Below the pieces are notes generated by a model. It ran no database searches, had not been told where the DNA came from, and saw only the letters and a list, made by a program, of their open reading frames with translations. Positions 17,065 to 26,796 of a stretch of DNA of 64,000 nt are shown piece by piece. Position 1 is the stretch's first letter; each line of letters starts with the position of its first letter. The translations under genes and the position numbers were made by a program. Location of the stretch: NCBI RefSeq assembly GCF_900104765.1, contig NZ_LT629737.1, positions 930,001 through 994,000 on the forward strand. Reading direction: 5' to 3'. The DNA comes from Gillisia sp. Hel1_33_143 (GTDB lineage: Bacteria > Bacteroidota > Bacteroidia > Flavobacteriales > Flavobacteriaceae).

Positions 17065-20000
17065 AATACTCCTTTACTTTCGTCTTATAAATTTGGCGCA
17101 AAGGTAAGCTTTGTCTATTTAAAATATCAATTGAATTAAAATATTCTTTAGCCCTATCAATTTGATCTTTAGGGTTGTTATTGTACTCTATGCTATTTGA
17201 AGATGAACTCCTTTTTGAATCTTCCTGCTGACTCAATTCAGAATTTTGTAGCTCCATTAATTGATGAGTTATGTTATCCATACGTTTTCTTGTCTCTTCG
17301 TTGTAACCCTTATCTAAAATATCATTTTCAATTTGCTCCAGCTCTAGTAATAGATCTGATTCACGCTTATCGAACCCATTCTCTCTAAACTTTTCCAAAA
17401 GCTGTTTTTTTAATTTCTGCTGATCTTTGAATATATCAAAAAGCTCACCACTCAGTTTCTCTTGTATTAAGCCAGATTTACTATCCGTATCGTCATTCTT
17501 ATCTTTACCAGTTTCTTCACCCTTCTCCATACCTAGTTGCATTTTCTGTTGTAACTGTTGTTGGGATTGAATAACATCTGGCAATTGTATTCCTTCTCCG
17601 TCATTACCATCTCCAGAACTAGGATTTAACTGTTGCTCCATATTAGAAAGTATATCTCCAAGCATATTGGCTAACTCATTGGTATCTGCCATTACATATT
17701 GTTGACTAGCGGTTCCTTGTGGAACTTGATTCTCAGACAATCGTTCTAAAGATTTATTGATATTAAAATCAATGTCAGTCAACTTTCCATTAATCTGTTC
17801 TGTCATCATTGGATTTTGCAAAGACAAGGCAAATAAGCTATCATTAATATGTTCAAAATGTTGCTTTAAAACCTGCTGCCTTCTTAGCTGTTTCGCATAA
17901 AGAGGATCATTATTGCTATAACTTTTAAATAAAAGCATAAGGTCTTCCTGCTCAAAAGAGAATTTTATCAAATTATCTAATACCTGCCTCAAACTCTCTA
18001 CATTAGCTTTTAAGGTTTGTGCTTGTTGAGAGTTATGAGATGATCTCATTTTAGAACTTAGCTCCTTCATTTTCTCTGCGGCAGCTTTCTGTTTTTTCTT
18101 GGCAAGACCAATTTCCTTTTGCTCTAAATTATCTACTGCTTCTTTTTGATCTATTGTGATCTCATCTTCTCCCCCATCCTGATTAGATATATCAAATGGT
18201 TTTTTTAGACTTTTATTTTCTACTTCTAAAGAATCCATCTCCTTCTTAAACTGATCAAATTGCTCTGACAATTTCTCTTGATTTTCTTTTAAATTATTCA
18301 GATCATTCTCAGAAATCTTTTGTTGCTCTCTTGCTAAAATTTCTAGATCGTTTGCCAGTTTTATATTTTTTTCCTGAACATAATATCGCTTGGTTAATTC
18401 TAGTAGTTGTTCAATATTTCTTTTCTGAGCCTTGTTCTGTTTAGCGAGATCTTCTAATTTTTTAGCCAATTCTTCAGTACTGATCTTTTCGGTATATTTT
18501 TCAAGCTCTTTCATTAAAGCTTCATTTTCTTTTAACCGCTCTTCATTTCTTTCTAATCTTTCTTGAAGATCCTGCTTAAATTTTTCATTTTCCGGCGATG
18601 TACTACTACTATTCTCTAAAGATGATTTCAATTTATCTGTACAATTTTCTATCATTTCAGATTGTTGCATTTGCCTCTTTAAAAAATCATCAAGCTTTTT
18701 TTGATCGTTATAATTTAAATCTCTTTGTTGTCTTTGATCATTAGATAATTCCTTTAGTTCTTCTTCAGAAGATTTCAGATTATTAAGACTACTAGAAATA
18801 TTATCTATAGATTTTTGTTGCGCCTTTAGGTTTTCTTCAATCTTATCATTTTCAGAAATACTCTTATAAGATATTATTTGACTCCTTGTTTTCTTACCAC
18901 CATGGATTGCATCGTTATCTATAACTTCGAAATAAATATTATAAGTTACATCCTCTTCTATTTCTAAATTTCCTGGAAAAGCATACGGGAATTGCATAAT
19001 ATTCCCAATATTATTTTGAATAGTCACTTTTTTCTGCTTTAACTTCTGATTTTCAATAAAATAAACCATAGATATATTAGAAATCCCGTTATCATCTGTA
19101 GCTTTTCCTAAGAAATATAATTGCTCCCTATTCAGACTGTCCCTTTTTGTCTTAATTTCAATTTTAGGATATTGGTCCTTAATTACAGATATATTATAAT
19201 CTAAAGTTTCATGATCTAGAAAGTCGGCATTAGAGGTGGTAATCTTGTAAGGAAGATCTGCAACTACAATTTTAGATAATTTAAAATTATCTACTTCTTT
19301 AGCAAATAGATTTGAAGTATCTAAACTCACAAACCTAACTTCATCAGTTTTCTTAGCTCTCAAAACCCACGTAACTTTTGTACCCTCCGGTAGTGTTGCA
19401 TTTCCAGTACCTTTTAAGATCTCATCAGTAATATTTAAATACCCTGGATATTCCAACTTCATTTCAAAATCTGTGAGAGTAGGAACCGCTATTACCTCTA
19501 TTTCATACGGTAGACTTTTTACCTGATTAGCACTTATATAAAAATCTATATTCTCATCAACTCCTTCAAATTTAAATGTGAAATTTCCAGTCCCATCAGT
19601 TTTTAAAAGATATTCCTGTCCATTGTAATGTATGCTCGCCAATTCTGGATGTACATTACCTTCCACTTTCACAAGAATTTCCAAATCACTTCCTTGCGCT
19701 ACTTTAAGATCTGCTTGATTAATATGAAAAGAAAAAGGTGCAGGTGGTAGATAGGCAGTTCTATAATCTATAACTCTGGAATAGCTCTCTGTAATTGATG
19801 AAATATTCCCGGAAATATAAATTCCTAAGATCAGTATAACAGGAAAGGCTGCGTATTTTATGTACTTTAAATTTGTTCTAAAATCTACTGCCAACTTAAA
19901 GGGGACAGGTTTTAATTCTTTAGATCTTTGAGCAATATTTGCTAATAATAGTTCAGACTGTTCTGAAGATCTGTGAAGTTGCAGCACGTTCAACAACTTA

Positions 20001-20317
20001 TCATTCACCTCTGGAAAATATTTCCCTATAATCTTTGAGGCATCCATTAGATCTATACCTTTAGATAAATTGAAAAGTTTCAAAATAGGTACGGCAACAA
20101 ATTTATAAAGCAATATAATTGTTACCCCAATAGATATGAAAAAAAGCCATTTTCTATAGTCCGGTGTTAACCAAAGAAAATATTCAAGAAGTAACACCGC
20201 TATGAAATAAAATAACCAGATAGAAATGAACAATATTGCCCCTTTCAGCAATTCATTTAAATAATATCTTTTAATGAATGCTACTAGTTTATTCTGAAGA
20301 ATATTAAAATCGTTCAT
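17045..20317 (-). CDS. DUF4175 family membrane protein with long coiled coils
   Basis: A 1090-residue protein of a Bacteroidota family without known function. The N-terminus has two membrane helices (about 22-45 and 53-75) and a third at about 152-172. Residues 180-490 look like beta-sandwich, Ig-like periplasmic modules. From about 495 to 860 it is almost all charged coiled coil rich in Gln, Glu and Lys, and the tail is rich in Gln, Asn and Asp. It could be a scaffold between the inner membrane and the envelope. It heads the unit DUF4175-ybeY-mnmG, overlapping ybeY by 20 bases. The family call is good; the role is unknown. Confidence 0.8.
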   Translation of the reverse strand: MNDFNILQNKLVAFIKRYYLNELLKGAILFISIWLFYFIAVLLLEYFLWLTPDYRKWLFFISIGVTIILLYKFVAVPILKLFNLSKGIDLMDASKIIGKYFPEVNDKLLNVLQLHRSSEQSELLLANIAQRSKELKPVPFKLAVDFRTNLKYIKYAAFPVILILGIYISGNISSITESYSRVIDYRTAYLPPAPFSFHINQADLKVAQGSDLEILVKVEGNVHPELASIHYNGQEYLLKTDGTGNFTFKFEGVDENIDFYISANQVKSLPYEIEVIAVPTLTDFEMKLEYPGYLNITDEILKGTGNATLPEGTKVTWVLRAKKTDEVRFVSLDTSNLFAKEVDNFKLSKIVVADLPYKITTSNADFLDHETLDYNISVIKDQYPKIEIKTKRDSLNREQLYFLGKATDDNGISNISMVYFIENQKLKQKKVTIQNNIGNIMQFPYAFPGNLEIEEDVTYNIYFEVIDNDAIHGGKKTRSQIISYKSISENDKIEENLKAQQKSIDNISSSLNNLKSSEEELKELSNDQRQQRDLNYNDQKKLDDFLKRQMQQSEMIENCTDKLKSSLENSSSTSPENEKFKQDLQERLERNEERLKENEALMKELEKYTEKISTEELAKKLEDLAKQNKAQKRNIEQLLELTKRYYVQEKNIKLANDLEILAREQQKISENDLNNLKENQEKLSEQFDQFKKEMDSLEVENKSLKKPFDISNQDGGEDEITIDQKEAVDNLEQKEIGLAKKKQKAAAEKMKELSSKMRSSHNSQQAQTLKANVESLRQVLDNLIKFSFEQEDLMLLFKSYSNNDPLYAKQLRRQQVLKQHFEHINDSLFALSLQNPMMTEQINGKLTDIDFNINKSLERLSENQVPQGTASQQYVMADTNELANMLGDILSNMEQQLNPSSGDGNDGEGIQLPDVIQSQQQLQQKMQLGMEKGEETGKDKNDDTDSKSGLIQEKLSGELFDIFKDQQKLKKQLLEKFRENGFDKRESDLLLELEQIENDILDKGYNEETRKRMDNITHQLMELQNSELSQQEDSKRSSSSNSIEYNNNPKDQIDRAKEYFNSIDILNRQSLPLRQIYKTKVKEYFDARED

Positions 20318-20447
20318 TTCTGCTTGACTTACATGCTAATAAAACTACAATATTCTTTCCATAAAGTCTGAAAGACACAATAACAGAAAATAATACCAAA
20401 TTAGGCTGAAGAAGTGCTTTAGAAATGGCAAAACCCATAGAATCTCT

Positions 20448-20455
20448 TACCTTTG
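20448..20455 (+). promoter_or_regulatory. Candidate -7 element for gltX
   Basis: TACCTTTG matches TAnnTTTG, 18 bases before the ATG at 20474. This supports that ATG over the ATG at 20453, which would overlap the promoter box. Confidence 0.45.
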
Positions 20456-20473
20456 CCAATAAAATCAGTATTT

Positions 20474-21988
20474 ATGTCTACTAAAGTTCGAGTTCGTTTT
20501 GCTCCTAGTCCAACCGGTCCATTGCATATAGGTGGAATTAGGACTGCTCTATATAATTATCTATTTGCCAAAAAACATAATGGCGATTTCATTCTAAGAA
20601 TAGAAGATACAGACCAGAACAGGTTTGTAGAAGGTGCAGAACAATATATTATAGATTCTTTAAACTGGTGCGGAATTCCTTACGATGAAGGTCCAGGAAA
20701 AGAAGGGAGTTTTGGTCCTTACAGACAAAGTGAAAGAGCAGATCTATATAAAGATTATGCAAAAAAATTAATTGAAAGTGGAAATGCTTATTACGCATTT
20801 GACACTCCCGAGGCTCTGGATGCGCAACGTAAAGAGCATGAAGAACAAGGAAAGACTTTTATATACAATTGGCATAACAGATTAAAGCTAGATAATTCTT
20901 TAGCTCTAGATAAAGAAGAAGTGCAAAAGAAGCTAGATGCTAATTTGCCTTATGTGGTAAGATTTAAATCTCCTGAAGCAGAAACGCTAGCGTTAACAGA
21001 TGAGATTCGTGGAAATATGGAAATAGATACGAGTATCTTAGATGATAAAGTCTTATTTAAAAGTGATGGTTTACCTACCTATCACCTTGCAAATATTGTA
21101 GATGATCATTTAATGGAGATCACCCACGTAATTAGAGGAGAAGAATGGCTGCCATCTCTTGCCTTGCACGTTCTATTGTATAGAGCCTTAGGGTGGAATG
21201 CTCCAAAATTTGCTCATTTACCTTTAATATTGAAACCTCAAGGTAAGGGAAAGTTGAGCAAGCGCGATGGAGATAAGATGGGCTTTCCTGTGTTTCCACT
21301 AGAATGGAAAGATCCAAAAACAGGAGAGATATCTTCGGGATACAGAGAAGAAAATTATTTACCGGAAGCCATGGTAAATATGTTAAGCTTTTTAGGTTGG
21401 AATCCTGGAACAGAACAAGAATTTTTTAATTTACCTGAATTGGTTTCAGCTTTTGAGCTTTCAAGAGTTCATAAGTCTGGTGCAAAATTCGATCCTGAAA
21501 AAACTAAATGGTTCCAACAACATTATCTTCAATTGCAAGATGATGCTACACTTGCTGCTCAATTTCAGAAAATACTGGAGGCAAAAGGAGTAAAATCTGA
21601 AGAAGATTTTACAATTAAAATAGTTTCTTTGCTTAAAGAAAGAGCAGTTTTTGTAGACGATCTTTGGGATCTTTCCAGCTATTTCTTCATAGCTCCTACC
21701 CTATTAGATCCAAAAGCTTCAAAAAAAGCATGGAAAGAAGATACCAATGATATTTTAGATAATTTGATAACGATAATTTCTTCAGTTCAACCTTACACTA
21801 CAGAGAACCTTCGAACTGAAATTAAAGAATGGATTACTTCTAATGAAATTGGGTTTGGTAAAGTAATGCAACCTTTACGCCTTGCTCTGGTAGGATCTTT
21901 ACAAGGACCAGATGTATTTGAAATAGCCTTTTTATTAGGAAGAGAAGAAACCATTAAAAGAATAAGATTTGCGCAACAAGCGAACTAA
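20474..21988 (+). CDS. gltX: Glutamyl-tRNA synthetase
   Basis: Class I synthetase charging tRNA-Glu. The ATP-binding HIGH-type motif is in APSPTGPLHIGGIRTALYN, and the KMSKS-type loop is KLSKRDGDKMG, a normal GltX variant. The start at 20474 (MSTKVRVRFAPSPTG) is preferred to one at 20453 because of the promoter box and family alignment. About 504 residues, as expected. It is a plus-strand gene in a mostly minus region, convergent with the PorT-like gene six bases beyond its stop, with no hairpin between them. Confidence 0.96.
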   Translation: MSTKVRVRFAPSPTGPLHIGGIRTALYNYLFAKKHNGDFILRIEDTDQNRFVEGAEQYIIDSLNWCGIPYDEGPGKEGSFGPYRQSERADLYKDYAKKLIESGNAYYAFDTPEALDAQRKEHEEQGKTFIYNWHNRLKLDNSLALDKEEVQKKLDANLPYVVRFKSPEAETLALTDEIRGNMEIDTSILDDKVLFKSDGLPTYHLANIVDDHLMEITHVIRGEEWLPSLALHVLLYRALGWNAPKFAHLPLILKPQGKGKLSKRDGDKMGFPVFPLEWKDPKTGEISSGYREENYLPEAMVNMLSFLGWNPGTEQEFFNLPELVSAFELSRVHKSGAKFDPEKTKWFQQHYLQLQDDATLAAQFQKILEAKGVKSEEDFTIKIVSLLKERAVFVDDLWDLSSYFFIAPTLLDPKASKKAWKEDTNDILDNLITIISSVQPYTTENLRTEIKEWITSNEIGFGKVMQPLRLALVGSLQGPDVFEIAFLLGREETIKRIRFAQQAN

Positions 21989-21994
21989 ATCTTA

Positions 21995-22663
21995 TTAAAA
22001 ATAGAATACTACTCCTGCAGCAGCCAATCCTAAATGAGCATTGAGATCGGTTATGCGGGAGTCTTTATTTTTAATAATTTCTTCATCTAGATTACCAAAA
22101 CTATTTGTGATTCCATATTGATATTGTAGCCAAAATTTTACATCTCTAAACCCAGCTGAGATCATAGCAGCAAAATTCAAATTCACTTTAGTAATATCTT
22201 CGAGATCTGAAGCTTGTATATTATAACCTTGCATTAGATGATCTTGATATTGATCTTCTGTTTTTAATTTACTATTTATTTGCAATATAGGCCCGCCCTC
22301 AATGCTTAAATGCTCTCCAAGCAACTTCTGCCCTAGAAATAAATTTAATTGCACTCCAGAGGCTTTAAAATCGATTTCTTCCAGCTTAGAACTAGCAGGT
22401 TCTATAACAGACATTCCGGTATTGAATTCAAAAAAGTTTACACCGTAGATAATGATCAAATTGTTGTAAAAATTAGCACGAGTGGTTAAACCAGCCATAT
22501 AACTAACTTTATCTGTGGTAGCGAAATTTTTAGTATTTAAACTTCCATAAGTAACACCGGCTTGTATCCCTAACCTATTATAGCTGTCTCTTTTATATTG
22601 AGCATTTATATTAATACTCGTTAATAGCAGAAATAATAAAAATAGATAGCTGTAGATTTTCAT
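21995..22663 (-). CDS. PorT-family outer membrane beta-barrel protein
   Basis: A 222-residue outer-membrane protein. It has a signal peptide (about residues 1-21, ending NINAQ), then alternating hydrophobic strands such as RLGIQAGVTYGSL and ANFYNNLIIIYGVNFFEF, and a final strand ending in Phe (AAGVVFYF), the usual barrel-assembly signal. It resembles small PorT-like barrels that are common in Flavobacteriia, but sequence alone does not show whether it takes part in type IX secretion. No operon partner is visible. Confidence 0.7.
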   Translation of the reverse strand: MKIYSYLFLLFLLLTSININAQYKRDSYNRLGIQAGVTYGSLNTKNFATTDKVSYMAGLTTRANFYNNLIIIYGVNFFEFNTGMSVIEPASSKLEEIDFKASGVQLNLFLGQKLLGEHLSIEGGPILQINSKLKTEDQYQDHLMQGYNIQASDLEDITKVNLNFAAMISAGFRDVKFWLQYQYGITNSFGNLDEEIIKNKDSRITDLNAHLGLAAAGVVFYF

Positions 22664-22736
22664 AAGGGCCTGATTTTAAAATCTCAAATGTAGCTCAATT
22701 ATTAGTATCTTAATCCTCTAAAATATTTAAGCAATT

Positions 22737-23726
22737 ATGATTGAAGCTGTTATTATCCCCATTGTTGTTGTCTTGGCAATAATTATTCTTTTTACAGGAA
22801 TTTTTACTGTAAAGCAACAAACTTCTGTAGTATTAGAGCGTTTTGGAAAATTCCAAGCTATTAGGAGCTCTGGTTTACAATTTAAGATACCTGTTATTGA
22901 TCAGATAGCCGGAAGGATCAATTTAAAAGTACAACAATTAGATGTTTTGGTAGAGACTAAAACTAAAGATGATGTATTTGTAAAATTAAAGATCTCTGTG
23001 CAATTTCAGGTTATCAAAACCAATGTTTATGATGCTTTTTATAAATTGGAAAGTCCGCATGATCAAATAACTTCCTATGTTTTTGATGTTGTTAGAGCTG
23101 AAGTTCCTAAAATGAAGCTAGATGATGTTTTTGAACGTAAAGATGATATAGCTATTGCGGTTAAGCGTGAGCTTAATCAGGCCATGCAAGATTATGGTTA
23201 TGATATCATAAAAACGCTTGTAACAGATATAGATCCAGATGCTCAGGTAAAATCTGCTATGAACAGAATTAACGCAGCAGAAAGAGAGAAAGTAGCTGCA
23301 GAATATGTAGCAGAGGCAGAACGTATAAAAATTGTAGCCAAAGCCCGTGCAGAAGCAGAAAGTAAAAGATTACAAGGTCAGGGTATTGCAGATCAAAGGA
23401 GGGAGATAGCTAGAGGATTAGAAGAAAGTGTAGATGTGCTTAACAACGTAGGTATAAATTCTCAAGAAGCTTCAGCACTAATAGTGGTTACTCAGCATTA
23501 TGATACCCTACAATCTATAGGTGAACATACTAATAGCAATCTTATTTTGTTACCTAATTCTCCTCAAGCTGGTAGCGATATGTTAAATAATATGATAGCA
23601 TCTTTTACAGCATCTAATCAGATTGGAGAAGCGATGAAAGAAAAGAATGCACAATTAGGCATAGAGATCAAAAAGAAGAAAAGAGATAGACCAGAGTCTG
23701 GATATAGCACAGATTCTGAAATATAA
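22737..23726 (+). CDS. SPFH/Band 7 domain protein (stomatin-like)
   Basis: A 329-residue protein with one N-terminal membrane segment (about 4-24) followed by an SPFH domain. Typical stretches are TVKQQTSVVLERFGKFQAIRSSGLQFKIP and NLKVQQLDVLVETKTKDDVFVKL. A helical region (about 190-260) rich in Ala, Glu and Arg precedes a polar tail. Such proteins form large membrane-bound rings that organise microdomains or regulate proteases. No NfeD partner is next to it. It ends in a long imperfect hairpin. Confidence 0.88.
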   Translation: MIEAVIIPIVVVLAIIILFTGIFTVKQQTSVVLERFGKFQAIRSSGLQFKIPVIDQIAGRINLKVQQLDVLVETKTKDDVFVKLKISVQFQVIKTNVYDAFYKLESPHDQITSYVFDVVRAEVPKMKLDDVFERKDDIAIAVKRELNQAMQDYGYDIIKTLVTDIDPDAQVKSAMNRINAAEREKVAAEYVAEAERIKIVAKARAEAESKRLQGQGIADQRREIARGLEESVDVLNNVGINSQEASALIVVTQHYDTLQSIGEHTNSNLILLPNSPQAGSDMLNNMIASFTASNQIGEAMKEKNAQLGIEIKKKKRDRPESGYSTDSEI

Positions 23727-23735
23727 CTAATAAAA

Positions 23736-23789
23736 AAATCGGATAATCCTAAAGAAGAGCAATGCTGATCTTTATGGAATATCCGATTT
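23736..23789. terminator. Probable convergent terminator hairpin
   Basis: The arms AATCGGATA (23737-23745) and TATCCGATT (23780-23788) pair, and an inner CCTAAAGA pairs with TCTTTATGG with one bulge, giving one long imperfect stem flanked by A and T runs. It lies between the SPFH gene and the convergent small gene at 23806. Confidence 0.55.
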
Positions 23790-23805
23790 ATAATTTTATT
23801 AAAGT

Positions 23806-24033
23806 CTAGTTAGAAGTAACTACTCTTTTAACGCCAAATATCTTTGATACCGCTTTTAATACAATGGCTTTCTGAAATACAGAACTTACCATTCCACCAA
23901 TCATAGAAACGGGAGACAAAGCTTCCTTGGTATGATGAATATTAATCTTCACCTCCTCCTTATCAATTTCATTTTGAAGCTTTAAAATCTTCAAATCTCT
24001 ATCTATTTCTTCAAATGAGGTATATTGTTTCAT
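23806..24033 (-). CDS. Small conserved protein, DUF6327-like
   Basis: A 75-residue protein beginning YTSFEEIDRDLKILKLQNEID, a charged helix, followed by a hydrophobic glycine-containing stretch SPVSMIGGMVSSVFQKAIVL. I recall the same type of protein next to YtxH and holin-like genes in other Flavobacteriia and associate it with DUF6327, but this is from memory. It begins eight bases after the holin-like gene and is the last gene of a three-gene minus-strand set. Confidence 0.6.
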   Translation of the reverse strand: MKQYTSFEEIDRDLKILKLQNEIDKEEVKINIHHTKEALSPVSMIGGMVSSVFQKAIVLKAVSKIFGVKRVVTSN

Positions 24034-24041
24034 ACTAAAGG

Positions 24042-24392
24042 TTAATCGTTAAAGAAAGTTTTCGAAGATTTTAAAAGAACGATCTTCTCTATCTTTTTCT
24101 TTCCAAAAATTCGGAATAGAATAAATATTAAGGCATAAAAACCACCCATAATATAATATCCATAGCTCAGATGTCCTAAAGCCTCTCCTATACTAATCGC
24201 AACGGCTATTGATAAAAATGAAACTACCAATAAGCATACAAAACAAATGATCATAAGATTGATAAGGAAAATAGCCCCTTTCATAACCTTTTTATAAAGG
24301 TCTAACTTATAATAATCGGCACTGCTCTTGGCTAGTTCCCGAACATTATCATTTAAATTATTAATACTATTGGTTAGTTTTTCAAATGCCAT
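24042..24392 (-). CDS. Holin-X/YqjE-like membrane protein
   Basis: A 116-residue protein with a polar N-terminal helix (NSINNLNDNVRELAKSSADYYKLDLYKKV) and two membrane helices at about 35-65 and 75-97, ending in a basic tail. This is the layout of the phage-holin/DUF1469-like family, which in non-phage contexts is a small inner-membrane stress protein. It sits four bases after the YtxH-domain gene and eight before the DUF6327-like gene, and there is no phage gene nearby, so lysis is not implied. Confidence 0.65.
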   Translation of the reverse strand: MAFEKLTNSINNLNDNVRELAKSSADYYKLDLYKKVMKGAIFLINLMIICFVCLLVVSFLSIAVAISIGEALGHLSYGYYIMGGFYALIFILFRIFGKKKIEKIVLLKSSKTFFND

Positions 24393-24396
24393 ACGC

Positions 24397-24771
24397 TTAA
24401 ACTACTGCTTGATTTGGAGTATTAGAGTTAGTCTCAGATTTTACATCTTTCTGTAATTTAGCATTTTGCTTTCTAAGATCCTCTAATTTAGATTCCATTG
24501 CAGATAATATCTCGTCTGCTTTGTAACTAGCAGAAGATAGAGTTTCTTCTAAACGTGTTTCAAAATCGTATCTCGCTTTTTTAGCTTTACTAGATAAGTT
24601 TGAAGAAGTCTCTTTATACTTTTGGTTGAATTGATCTTGAGCTTTTTTAGACTCCTTTGTAATTTTTTTACGTGTTTTATCACCACTTTCTGGTGCATAT
24701 AACAATCCAACAGCTGCTCCAATAGCGGCTCCGGTTACCAATGCAAGTAAAGTACTTCCTGTATTTGCCAT
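24397..24771 (-). CDS. YtxH domain-containing protein
   Basis: A 124-residue protein with the YtxH pattern: a short glycine/alanine-rich hydrophobic segment (TLLALVTGAAIGAAVGLLYAPESG) then a basic, lysine- and serine-rich amphipathic helix to about residue 110. YtxH proteins are general-stress-associated in Firmicutes; here the family link is structural only. It is the first gene of the three-gene unit, with an exact TAnnTTTG box at 24804-24811. Confidence 0.85.
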   Translation of the reverse strand: MANTGSTLLALVTGAAIGAAVGLLYAPESGDKTRKKITKESKKAQDQFNQKYKETSSNLSSKAKKARYDFETRLEETLSSASYKADEILSAMESKLEDLRKQNAKLQKDVKSETNSNTPNQAVV

Positions 24772-24803
24772 AATATTTGATCTTTTTTTAGTTAATTATC
24801 TTA

Positions 24804-24811
24804 CAAAATTA
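24804..24811 (-). promoter_or_regulatory. Candidate -7 element for the YtxH/holin/DUF6327 unit
   Basis: Reads TAATTTTG on the minus strand, matching TAnnTTTG, 32 bases before the YtxH ATG. A 10-bp palindrome TAACCGGTTA lies about 30 bases further upstream and could be an operator; this is unsupported otherwise. Confidence 0.35.
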
Positions 24812-24901
24812 ACTTAAACCTAAAGAAATCGTTGTTAATAACCGGTTAATATCTAAACTTTCTTTCCTAAAGTATTCTTAAATAGTTCTGCATTATTTAG
24901 A

Positions 24902-26578
24902 TTAATCTTTCTTAGTCCAAGAATCTTTAAGTGTAACTGTTCTATTAAATACCAATTTTTCTACTGCTGAATCTTTATCTACGCAGAAATAACCTATTCT
25001 TTGAAATTGGAACTTATCTGAAACTGATGCATTTCTTAAACTCGGTTCAACATAACCAGTAATGGTTGTTAACGAATCTGGGTTAATGAAGTCTAGATAA
25101 TCCTTTTCTTTATCTGCATCTGGAGCCTCTACTGTAAATAGTCTGTCATACAACCTTATTTCTGCTTTTAAAGCGTGCTTAGCAGAAACCCAGTGTAGCG
25201 TTCCTTTAACCTTTCTTAGAGATTCTTCACTCCCACTTCCACTTTTGCTTTTAGGATCATAGGTACAGTGAATTTCAGAAATATTTCCTTCCGCATCCTT
25301 AACAACACTTTCCCCTTTAATAATATAAGCACTCTTAAGTCTTACTTCTTTTCCGAGGGTTAGCCTGAAGAATTTGCGATTTGCTTCTTCTTTAAAATCT
25401 TCCCGTTCTATATAAAGTTCTTTTGAAAAAGGAATTTCTCTTGTTCCTGCACTTTCATCCTCAGGATTATTTTCAGTTTCTAGTAATTCTTCTTTTCCAT
25501 CTTCATAATTGGTAATAACCAATTTTACCGGATCTAAAACACCCATAACTCTAGGTGCATGCTTATTAAGGTCTTCTCTTATGCAGAATTCTAATAAAGA
25601 CACATCTATTATATTCTCACGCTTAGCAATTCCAATTGTATCCGCAAATTTTCTAATTGAAGAAGGCGTATAACCTCTTCTTCTTAGACCAGAAATTGTA
25701 GGCATTCTAGGATCATTCCAAGAGTTTACGATACCTTTCTCAACCAGTTGTAATAATTTACGCTTACTCACCACGGTATGACTAAGGTTTCTACGCGCAA
25801 ATTCGCGTTGTTTTGGCTTAAGCTTAGCTTGAGTATCTATTTTCTCTAAAAACCAGTTATAAAGCTCTCTATGCATTACGAACTCTAGTGTACAAAAAGA
25901 ATGAGATATACTTTCTATAAAATCACTTTCTCCATGTGCCCAATCATACATTGGATAGATCTTCCAATTTTCTCCTGTTCTGTGGTGCTTCTTGTGTAAA
26001 CTACGGTACATAATAGGATCTCTCATAAGCATATTAGTAGAAGCCATATCTATTTTGGCTCTCAAAACATGCGCTCCTTCTACGGTTTCCCCGTTTTTCA
26101 TTTTTTCGAATAGATCCAGATTTTCTTCTACAGAACGATCTCTATAAGGACTATTCTTACCAACAGTAGTTGGAGTTCCCTTTTGTTCTGCAATTTCAAC
26201 AGAAGTCTGACTGTCTACATAAGCCTGACCATTTTTGATCATCACTACAGACCAATCATACAGTTGTTGAAAATAGTCTGATGCATAGCATTCATTTTCC
26301 CATTTATATCCTAACCAAAGAACATCTTCTTTAATAGCATCTACGTATTCTTGCTCTTCTTTGGTAGGGTTGGTATCATCAAATCTTAAATTTACAGGTG
26401 CGTTATAACGTTCCCCTAATCCAAAATTTAAACAAATAGAGGAAGCATGACCAATATGCAGGTATCCATTAGGTTCTGGTGGAAATCTAAATTTCAATTC
26501 CTCTCGGGAGTAATCATTCTTAAGATCTTCTTCTATAATTTGCTCAATAAAATTGAGTGATTTTTTTACTTCTGCCAT
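24902..26578 (-). CDS. glnS: Glutaminyl-tRNA synthetase
   Basis: Class I synthetase charging tRNA-Gln directly. The HIGH motif is in PPEPNGYLHIGHASSICLNFG, the KMSKS-type motif is VVSKRKL, and the C-terminal anticodon-binding beta-barrels are complete (ending VFNRTVTLKDSW). The length of 558 matches the E. coli enzyme. It is bounded by intergenic regions on both sides and appears monocistronic. The presence of glnS beside a separate gltX indicates that Gln-tRNA can be made without transamidation. Confidence 0.96.
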   Translation of the reverse strand: MAEVKKSLNFIEQIIEEDLKNDYSREELKFRFPPEPNGYLHIGHASSICLNFGLGERYNAPVNLRFDDTNPTKEEQEYVDAIKEDVLWLGYKWENECYASDYFQQLYDWSVVMIKNGQAYVDSQTSVEIAEQKGTPTTVGKNSPYRDRSVEENLDLFEKMKNGETVEGAHVLRAKIDMASTNMLMRDPIMYRSLHKKHHRTGENWKIYPMYDWAHGESDFIESISHSFCTLEFVMHRELYNWFLEKIDTQAKLKPKQREFARRNLSHTVVSKRKLLQLVEKGIVNSWNDPRMPTISGLRRRGYTPSSIRKFADTIGIAKRENIIDVSLLEFCIREDLNKHAPRVMGVLDPVKLVITNYEDGKEELLETENNPEDESAGTREIPFSKELYIEREDFKEEANRKFFRLTLGKEVRLKSAYIIKGESVVKDAEGNISEIHCTYDPKSKSGSGSEESLRKVKGTLHWVSAKHALKAEIRLYDRLFTVEAPDADKEKDYLDFINPDSLTTITGYVEPSLRNASVSDKFQFQRIGYFCVDKDSAVEKLVFNRTVTLKDSWTKKD

Positions 26579-26796
26579 AATATCTTTAAAAAAATAATAG
26601 ACAAAGTTATCAAAATTAGAGGTGGTAATAGTATTTTATAAAAGATAAGAAGCCTTAATTTCGAGTTATAAGCACAGAAATGACTTTTGAATACGGAAGA
26701 TTGAACTTTTACAAGCTTAATTTTGGTAAAAGGAAGGTTAAAAATGAATATATAGTCTAATATTTGTGGTTTAAAATAACATTTATAAAAATTATT

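Noticed and set aside
21240-21280. KLSKR in place of KMSKS in GltX
   Set aside because: A normal variant in glutamyl-tRNA synthetases.
24042-24392. Holin-like gene as a sign of a prophage
   Set aside because: No integrase, capsid, tail or lysin gene is nearby, and the neighbours are a YtxH and a small conserved protein.
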